A stretch of DNA of 64,000 nucleotides from Meandrina meandrites (Eukaryota; Cnidaria; Anthozoa; Scleractinia; Meandrinidae), in the NCBI GenBank assembly GCA_963693305.1, contig OY855913.1, forward strand, positions 9,089,201 to 9,153,200. The letters are read 5' to 3'. Position numbers and translations under genes: made by a program. This document shows, in pieces, positions 56,157 through 64,000 of the stretch. The notes beneath the pieces were generated by a model. That model was not told the DNA's origin, did no database searches, and worked only from the letters and a program-made list of their open reading frames with translations. Positions within the stretch are counted from its first letter, which is position 1; every line of letters begins with the position of its first letter.

Positions 56157-57923
56157 CTTCAACCAGATAAGAAAACAGCAAAAGGCAGCAAGCAGTGATT
56201 ATAATAATATTACAAGCTATTCTTAATGTTGGCCTTAGAGTTCATTTCTTGAGAACTTATGACAAAAAATTCCTGCTATCCACTGTGAATTTAAGGATGG
56301 CTGTTGCATTTCAAGTGGCTATGGTCACTTCACATACAGGACCCGAACAACCACGAAGGAAAGACCAGCAGTTTGCTCAGGTTTTCAATGTGAAATCGCT
56401 GATCACTTCACGAAAACCACTTGTTTCAAAATTGACTTCGACACGAGTCAACCTTGCATGTTTATATACAATCTTGGAGCCTGCCGGCTTCAAAAACCAC
56501 AACTGTGAAACCAGCCAAGAATATGTTAACCACATGTATGGGAAGACCATAAAATTCACTGTAGCGGGCTTATGCAAATGACAACTAACTAACTATATGC
56601 TGATCATACCTGTCTTGAATTAAATGTCACTTGGTATCCAGGGTTATTTCTTTCTGTGCCAAGAATTTTTTTTCTCGAAATTTAAATTACAAGTATATTT
56701 GATATAAGAAACACCAAAGACTGGTTTTTGCTTAAACTTTCTGGTACCTGTTAAAAATACATCACACAACTTATCACCTTGGTGAATTGCTTGTATTTCA
56801 TTGGATACAGTGCCAGAAAGATATCAATTTAGTTGCTAAGAAACCATTAGCTATCCTAAGAATGTATAACTTTCTGAGCTTATTAGCTAAGCATCTAAAG
56901 CTGTTAAATTGTATCAAAAGAAAGAGAAGAATTTCTTCTTCAGTGCTATAAAATGTTAGGGGACATATTTACACAGCATGGCAATTATTATTCTTATTCT
57001 TGAGAGCACAATTTTAACTCTTCCTACATCATTTTGCTGTCAAGAAATCTAATTAATTTTCATTTTAATATGATAATTCTGTCCTGTGTTGGATTTGAAC
57101 ATTGAAACCATGAAAATTAAAACACTGTAAGATCGTTATTTGTCCTTGGAAAGATTATGCCATATATCTAATTATTGAAAGGAACTAAGCTAAGCTAATA
57201 CAGTTTAACTTAAAACCACTGGGCAAATTGTCTAGCAGATTAGGATTATATAAATATAAAAACTAATTTTGTATGAAGGGCTTGAGCACTCATGAGCAAC
57301 ATCATGTTGACAGATTTTAACATTTTTCATGTTAATTTTAAAACTCCCAAAAACAACAAACAAAACCTTGAATTACTGTGATTTGTTAGCATATAGTGTA
57401 GTGTCCTTTTATCATTTCATAAGGTAATTTTGTGTAATTTGAAATTGATAAACCAATAGCAAATCAAGTACTGATTCAGATTGTGAAAACAGTTAGACCC
57501 CACTAATTCATACTTGGACTGGTTATTTTGAATTCCCCGTTATTTCAAGCTAAAACCCACTTTCCTTGGATTTACCTTTCAGTCATTTACTTTTGGCTAT
57601 TTTTGAACTGTCGCTATTTCGAACTATTTTTTCTTGCAGGGTTCAATAATTGTAAATGTACTTTAAAACTGAAACAAAATCAACAACAAGTTGATGATGA
57701 TTAAAGTCAGAATTTCACTTGCCCACTGTTGTGTTGCAACAAAAGTTCTTAAAAACATTACTGTTACAGATAAATGAGTGGACTTAAAATTTTAAAATTT
57801 TCATCATTTTGCTTGTAAATTTAAAGTATCATTGCAAGACCTGCTAACCCGCAAAACATGCAAATTATGGACATTTTGAAGGAAAAAAAGCCCTTTCAAG
57901 CTTGAACATTGGGACCTCAAGCA

Positions 57924-60047
57924 AGGCTGCTGCCTAACGGGCGCCCGGTCACCTGGGGCGCCTAAGTTACGAGTGCGGGCGACTAAATTTTTGTTCAAGG
58001 AGCCCGCATGGGCGCCTAAGCATAGATTTTCCATTCTCATCTAATGACTTCAATTTCCTTCCACTGGCGTAAGATATATCCCGTTTAAAACCATAAGCGC
58101 TTCATTTCAAAACGGAAATACTAAAATTGTCCACAATCGAGATAATTTTAGCGTATAAATACGTGCAACTTCGAAAACCAATTATTTTCGACTGTTTAGG
58201 ACTGGGACTGACTCCCAAATATGGAATGAAGAATGAATAGTATTATGGGCTGCTTCACGTTTCGTTCGCTACGTTGATGTTTTGGAGGAGTTTATAGTGA
58301 ATTTGAAGTAAACATTTTATGGATACAAAAGTGAAATCAATCTCCTGGCCATTCATGCATCAGGTCTGATCATGACAATTTTAATCTGCAAAAGCTTGAT
58401 GCAAAAACCTTTTCAACAAGCCTAAAATAATGCGCAGAATGTTTTGATGTTACACTTACAAATTACTGTAATTAAGCTTATTATTTAACTCAAACTTTTA
58501 TTTTTTCACTTTAGAGAACGCTTAATTTCATAACAACAGAAAATGTGTGCCTTCTCTGTGACATTCTTATCAGCTACCGCTTTTTGTGGATCAAGTTTGT
58601 TTGTTTGTTCATTCGAACTGTTTCATGTTTTATCTCGGTTATTGAACCGAGCAAGGAGAACATTACTCTTAAAAATAATTATGTGCTAGAAACTTTGCTG
58701 AAAACAGTTTGAATAACATGAATTGTTTTTAAAACTACTAAAATCTATTGTATAAGCAACTCATTTGATAAGTAATGGTAATAGGACTGAGTGGAGTCCA
58801 ATTCGGTCTGTAATCATACGAGTGATTAACAAAATCGGACGACCGCGTAGCGAGAGTCCGATTTGTTTAATCACGAGTAAGATTACAGACAGAAATGGAC
58901 GACACAAAGTCCTTTTACCAATTAATCATAAGTATAACAAAATTCGAGAAAAAAATTAGATAAATCGAAGCCTACTAAGGACTTATCATCACTAAGGCAA
59001 AAAAGCCATTCTTAAAGCTCACAACAAGGAACCAAATAAAGAGCGCGCGCATGCACAGCACGCAAACTTTGTTATTGGACACCTTGTTATTGGACACCTT
59101 GTTATTGGACACTTTGTTATTGGACACTTACACCGCGCCCGCTCCAATTTGGTAAAAAATAGGGCGTGCTAAGAACCAATCAGATTCGAGAATTTTGTTA
59201 TAGTTGTGATTAGCCTAGAAACTGTTTTTATTTTCACAACTTAGTTTTTCTGGTCTATATTTGACAACTGATTATGAAATGTAGATAAGATCAGAATTTA
59301 ATTAAAGTGTTTACTCATGTGTTTTGACTTTTTATTACCTTTCCGTTAACCTTCAAATAGACCAGCTAAATTGTAATCTTGGTTCTGTTAAACCTTAATT
59401 ACTAACAATAATTCAAGTTCTTTAGTGAGCTTGCTGTGCAAAAGTGAAATAATAATTTTGCTGCTTCATGCTTCACTGACTTTGCTTCAAAACTTTGGAT
59501 GTTCAAAACTCCTATTAAACATTGTTTTATTTGTTCTACACATTTTTAACTTTCTTTATCCAACATTCATCACAGCACAATATACTGGTTGGATTTTCAA
59601 ACTCATTTTAAGCCTACAGAAACTTTCTAATATACCCAGTCCTGTTCATGTCACCCAATCAGTGTAAAAAGGGTTTTATCGAAGGAGAGGCTCTGTTAAA
59701 TAAACTTTCAAGTTAAGAAAGCTGGAATTTCTCACACAACTATTTGAGGGAGGTTACCTTCAGAAGCTTTCAGAAAAAAATCTTGTCCGAAGGAGTTTTC
59801 TGTTCACGTACAACAGCTCTACTGACAAAATAAAATGTGTGTGCATGTGGAAGGGGACGGTAGGGGGGGCACGGCGGCTGCTCCCCAGACCCCTCCCCTA
59901 AATTTTTTTTCTTCTACCCCACCCCCCTCCACCGAGGATTGACCATGGCAACTTTTAGGCTGGGCTCCTAAAGTAATGGCTTGGGCTCCTAACTTTTGAT
60001 GTTAGGAGCCCGAAGGGCTCCTTAGAAATTTCCTTAGGCAGCAGCCT
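57924..60047. mobile_element. 2.1-kb AGGCTGCTGCC-ended element with imperfect TSD
   Basis: AGGCTGCTGCCTAA and the inverted TTAGGCAGCAGCCT bound the element. TCAAGCA is repeated at both sides (57917-57923 and 60050-60056), with two extra or mismatched bases on the right. Subterminal GGGCGCC/GGCTCC words are shared. A hairpin repeat at 58768-58922 lies inside, as do four direct TTGTTATTGGACAC units near 59070-59125. No coding capacity was seen. Confidence 0.6.
58768..58922. repeat. Hairpin repeat
   Basis: TCGGTCTGTAATC..CGAGTGATTAACAAAATCGGAC pairs with GTCCGATTTGTTTAATCACGAGTAAGATTACAGAC across a short GACCGCGTAGCGA loop. Related words occur at about 270-520. Confidence 0.7.
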
Positions 60048-60359
60048 TGTCAAGCATGGAGATTTCCAAAGGGGAAAAAATTGCTTTTGATGAAAACACA
60101 GAGTTCTTGTTTCAAGATATTATCTACCTTACTTGCGCTCATTACTGCATGCATTTGCTGCTCGGCATTCTACAAATGAGCTGCCATTAATTTTTGATTC
60201 AATTCACAGCTAAAGCATTCCAAGAGACCTTAGCACATCTATGTTTCACAGGAATGAGGTTCAAAGTGTACCCAGGTTTCCCTCCAACATGAGATGTGGC
60301 AAATTCAGCCATTTTAAACAGATTTTTCAGTTGTCTCCATGGTAATGTCAACTGTTTGG

Positions 60360-60800
60360 CAATTTGGATATTCTTACTGTCCCGTTGTGTTTATAAGCTC
60401 ATTGATTATGTCGTGTGACACATGTTTTTCTTTACCCATGGTATTGCTGTCTTCTATCCATAGTTTCAAAAGCTCACTTAAGTTACCCTCAGCCTCTGTG
60501 TGGCCCCTTATTACTATACCCTGCCTGAACAAAAAGTGTAATGACGTAATCTGTTCAAAAGCCCTGCCCGTTGAGTGGCTTGTAAGGTTATGAGTTGAGA
60601 TGAAATCATGACATCTACTCCCTTGGCCCTCTTCCTCTTGCAGGACAATTTCATTACTATTTCTTTATAAGCTTTGGACACATTTTGCTTTCTAAACTTC
60701 TCCAATGACTTCTTCCAGTTATAGAAACCACTCATGCCTAAAGCCTCTCTGCAGGTGTAACAAAAAGCTCTATTACATGTTGTACACACTGTTATCCAGG
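60360..60800 (-). pseudogene. hAT-type (TTF zinc finger/DUF4371) transposase fragment, frameshifted
   Basis: One frame (60789 to about 60535) gives CTTCNRAFCYTCREA and GFYNWKKSLEKFRKQ, typical of the TTF zinc finger and following helix of ZMYM/TTF-type hAT proteins. It ends at a T-rich run. In the next frame the protein resumes as FRQGIVIRGHTEAEGNL and LKLWIEDSN, matching the RQG..LRGH.E..GNF core of DUF4371. It reaches a stop about 55 codons later. The catalytic domain is missing. It is a decayed transposon gene or a domesticated-family relic. Confidence 0.7.
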
Positions 60801-60899
60801 GGACTGACAGACTTAATCCTCATCGCTCCAACCAGAGCACAGGACTTCCACTGCAGCTTTCCACTGGACCCGATTTTGTACTGTCCATTACACTTGATC

Positions 60900-61530
60900 T
60901 CATGACATCCTTAAGTCCTCATATTCTTGTTGGATAGTCCTCCTTCGTGATTTCATGGGTCTGCCCTTCCTCCTGGCTCCTTGCAGGTTCCACTCAAGGA
61001 CCAGGCAGGTTATGTTAGTGGCAGGCTTCCTCACAGTGTGGCCGACTCCTTTTCCAGATGGTGACTTCATTCCTCTCTTGCTTAGTATGCAGCCACAACT
61101 CCTCATTTGAGAACTTCTTTGGCCACCACACTCCCAAGATGTACCAGAGTCTGCTGTTGGTAAAAGTCTGGAGTTTGGTTATGATCTTCTTTGTCGGTCT
61201 CCAAGTCTGAAATCCGTATAGGAGGATGGACTTCATGTTGGAATTAAACACCCTTATCTTTGTCCACAGAGAGATGAACTTAGATCTCCAAATGGGTCTT
61301 AAATGGAGAATGCAACTTATGCCTTCCTGCACCTAGCCTCCACATTTTCCTCAGTGCCGCCTGTGGTGGCAATAAGGCTGTCAAGGTATGTGAAGGCTGT
61401 TACTCCAGGACCTCTCCTATGCAACTGATGTTGCAAGAGTGTTTGCTGGGGACTGGATCCTCATCTCCTTGCCTTTGGATGCTTTTTCCTTGAGCCTAAC
61501 TATGGCAGCCTGCTCTAGCAGTGCCTCAAG
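60900..61530 (-). pseudogene. LINE (non-LTR retrotransposon) reverse-transcriptase C-terminal remnant
   Basis: Reading the minus strand, broken frames give MQQKLEALLEQAA, then VTAFTYLDSLIATTGGTEEN, then FNSNMKSILLYGFQTW and SRLWYILGVWWP, then NEELWLHTKQE and GVGHTVRKPATNIT. This is the usual order of the thumb and C-terminal part of RTE/CR1-like LINE polyproteins. Frame changes and stops show it is dead. It ends about 100 bases from the hAT fragment. Confidence 0.75.
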
Positions 61531-61974
61531 CTTCTGTTGCATGTTGGAAATGTGAAGTATTTGACGAGTACCATCTTGAAGATGTTAGGCAATGAGGTCT
61601 GTAGCAGTCTGTCTCATTGGAGAGATCTAACATGCCTACAATGTTTTGGCCTGTATATTTTTGTTACTTTGTTGCACATTCAGGGTGTGACATTGAAATC
61701 ATATTTAGACTTATTGCAGAAAAGTTTAAGTCTAAATAGAGTGTTTTCATATCACATCACGGCAGCAGCCCTCCAAGTTAAGACCATTTTAGTTGCCATG
61801 GCGACTAAAATTTTGGAGCTGGCGACTAAATTGCAACCAAAGTCGCCAGTCTGGCAACTAAAATTGAGAAGGAGGATTGAAAGCGTGAGCTTAATTTAGC
61901 GACTAAAAATTTTCACTGGCGACCAAACTTGAGCAGTCGGTGGCCAACTGGCCACTAAGGAAAAAAATAAACTT

Positions 61975-62150
61975 GGAGGGTTGGGCAGCCATATTGATGT
62001 TCCAAAACAAAAAGACAGCGGCCATATTGGTGAATCAAACCATTCCTCTGGCAGTTTAACTCTGTTTTTACGCAAAAATTGTCTTTTGTTTTAGTAAACC
62101 AATATGGCCTCTGGTCACGTGAGTGAAAACACTCTATAAGCAAAATTGTT
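61975..62150. repeat. Dispersed repeat with GGCTGCCATATTGG-type ends
   Basis: GGGCAGCCATATTGATGTTCC, GGCCATATTGG, TTTAGTAAACCAATATGGCC and GGTCACGTGAGTGAAAAC match the 45028-45195 copy in opposite orientation. Confidence 0.55.
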
Positions 62151-64000
62151 ATGCTGTTAGATTTACTTTCTTTTTTTTTCCAGCACAGTTGAAAATCTTT
62201 CAGCTTACATTTGATTGGGTTCCAACAGACACAAAGACCATTTCTATTTTCTTGACATGCCACGGGAAACCGCTTATCTGTCTAGTTTAGCAAAGGAAAA
62301 CTCTCCTCAGGAAGCTGGTTAATATGACAATTTCTCACATCAGTGATTAATATTATAAGTTAGATATGTTTTTCATAGATTCTCATTGTTTCATCCTATT
62401 TAGGAAGAACTGCTTAAAGGAGCTGTGTTGGTGATTTTAGCCAAATTTAGGCATGGAAAATATAAAATACAAACTCGTGAGTAGCATTCAGCACGTGCAG
62501 CTTTATACTTAGAACTATCCATACTACCTTTCAGTCTTGCCACATGCACCTGTGTGCTTTTTTCCAACAACATTTCACGAAATAACTGTACCTGACATGT
62601 ACAAGTAGCTTAGATGCTTCACTCATAAATGATTTGGATTTGAATGTCACTGAAAGAACTGAAATAGAAACTCTAAACCGCGTGAACTGAACAATTTGCC
62701 ATGCACTTCAGGCACTTTGCCATAAATATACAGGGCATCCCCAATCACTATCTTGGAATCGGTCTCCCCTTCTGGCATCCTGCGTATTTATTTTCCAAAT
62801 CTCCACTAAGTGACATTACTCTAAAACAAATTGAACGTTTATGCTATAACCTGCATTGAGGGGGCCGTAAAGAAGGTCCGATAACCACAAAACTATACAG
62901 AAAAAAAAAAACAATACTGCGTTGAATTTGACCCAATTGCAGAAACCACAGTTACAATTGTGAAAGTTGCCCTCATCAATACTTGAGATCCGTCATTCAA
63001 TTACAGATATGACCCTATGTCTTCCGATAACAGCTAGTGTACATTGTTAAAAACAAAAACAAAAACATAGGCACGCTAAGCGTGCAGGAGTTATTTTTTC
63101 AATTGATTGGGTGGCTTGGGGTAGAACTGGGTGTTAGTCCTGTTGGGATGGTTTATTTCATGGGTTGAGCTATTTGTGCATGGTTCATGTGCACGGTCAA
63201 TCGTGCCGACTAAGAGCTACTTTTGGAAAAATAACTCAAAAACAATTTAAAAAGAAATTGTGCAAATGTTCTAAAATTAGGCTGCTTTCCCTTGTAAATA
63301 TGACTGTGGTGTGCAACCGATCGATCGAACCATAGTGTTGAAGACAAAAAATACGTCAGTAATTTCTTCAAACGTAAACAGAAAAAAATATCTGGTAGTC
63401 ACTTTTAAGGTTACCTTGATGTTTAACTATCCATCCCCTTTCATTCCAAGCCGGAAAAAAACCGCTAAGTACATCAAAACATGGATTGAAAACTGTTGAC
63501 AACATTTATCGTAAACATGATCACAAAATCGCAAACACGCTCACTAAGAAAGCCAAATTGACCCAGAAATTGCAAACGAATAGCCAGATGGAACAAGAAC
63601 AAAGTATTCTCGGGTTTCTGAAATGGCTCCATTATTTTCATCATCAATATAAAACAGAAACCTTTCAGCAAGCAAGGACGACTTTCTTTCGACGAACGCG
63701 AGAAACAAACATCTCTAGTCACCAGTGCATTTTGGCCAAACCACGTGATGATTTTACTTGGACTGGTATTTCGCAACCAGAAGCAGAAACGTGCCCTAAC
63801 TTGTAAGCGTAACATGATCAGTACCGATATTCCCACGGCCGTGCTAAAAATAGCTGTCGATGAAGTTGTGTGACACGCTTGACTGCACACCCAAAAAGCT
63901 AGTTTTTTTTCAGCCGTTGTTTTTTGCGTGACGAGCCCAAACAACTACGGTGGCTTCAAAGGGACATCAAGAAATGCAACATTTTTTCCTGAAAATCTGA

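Larger units (their letters stand above)
53776..64000. other. OSBP upstream region, repeat-rich
   Basis: No PH-domain exon of OSBP was recognised. Apart from the two candidate alternative first exons, the stretch holds AT-rich unique sequence (53.8-57.9 kb), the 2.1-kb element (57924-60047), the hAT and LINE wrecks (60.4-61.5 kb) and a repeat at 61975-62150. A 106-codon plus-strand frame at 63486-63806, opposite a 156-codon minus-strand frame, shows no recognisable domain. Confidence 0.45.

Noticed and set aside
56195..56581. A 128-codon plus-strand protein
   Set aside because: No recognisable domain or conserved-looking motif, and no promoter or splice evidence.
63474..63944. A 156-codon minus-strand protein and the 106-codon frame opposite it
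   Set aside because: Neither shows a known domain, and overlapping antisense frames of this size occur by chance. Splice context past 64000 cannot be seen.

Overview
The window is animal nuclear DNA, most likely from a cnidarian (stony-coral-like anthozoan). The evidence is: AT-rich sequence, many short exons with GT-AG introns of a few hundred bases to about 5 kb, proteins close to animal families, and a dense load of short inverted-repeat transposons, THAP-type and hAT-type fragments and tRNA-like SINEs. No bacterial features (operons, Shine-Dalgarno sites, CRISPR) are present. The taxon is an inference; no species marker was seen.

Four genes were assembled exon by exon. Reading phase was checked at every junction. 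(1) An HCFC1R1/HPIP-like gene, minus strand, 3425-9911, 7 exons, 394 codons, with an HCF-1-binding DHNY motif. (2) A Sel1-repeat protein with a mitochondrial-type N terminus, plus strand, 10395-26733, 11 exons, 416 codons. The two start codons are 483 bases apart and face away from each other, so they probably share a promoter. (3) A two-exon Rab-family GTPase, plus strand, 39104-41476, 210 codons, with degenerate guanine-recognition motifs. (4) An oxysterol-binding protein (OSBP) gene, minus strand, 44408-53775. Its sterol-binding domain, coiled coil and FFAT-like motif are here. The PH-domain exons were not found and may lie past the right edge. Two short upstream ORFs (55412-55559, 56138-56156) have splice donors in the right phase to act as alternative first exons. 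Genes 3 and 4 converge.

The rest is repeat-rich. Several elements have exact target-site duplications (TSDs). TAGCC-ended foldback elements with 9-bp TSDs lie at 4939-6248, 24199-24415, 27165-27238, 38804-38903 and 43099-43223. A separate 694-bp element (38023-38716) also has a 9-bp TSD and is nested in an older inverted repeat just upstream of the Rab gene. CAGGG...CCCTG elements with 5-bp TSDs lie at 22609-23057, 49928-51687 and 50247-51017. The first of these landed 9 bases inside an intron of the Sel1 gene and duplicated part of the splice donor. TA-flanked pogo/Tigger-like elements are at 21698-22147 and 44797-44949. Around 60.4-61.5 kb are wrecks of a hAT (TTF/DUF4371-type) transposase and a LINE reverse transcriptase. 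Around 1.8-2.2 kb are two THAP zinc-finger fragments.

The stretch 28-37 kb contains no recognisable protein gene. It may carry a small spliced non-coding or micropeptide transcript. No wholly new multi-gene system was found. The most unusual items are the atypical Rab, the possible PH-less OSBP starts, the long-N-terminus HCFC1R1 homologue and the nested transposon history.
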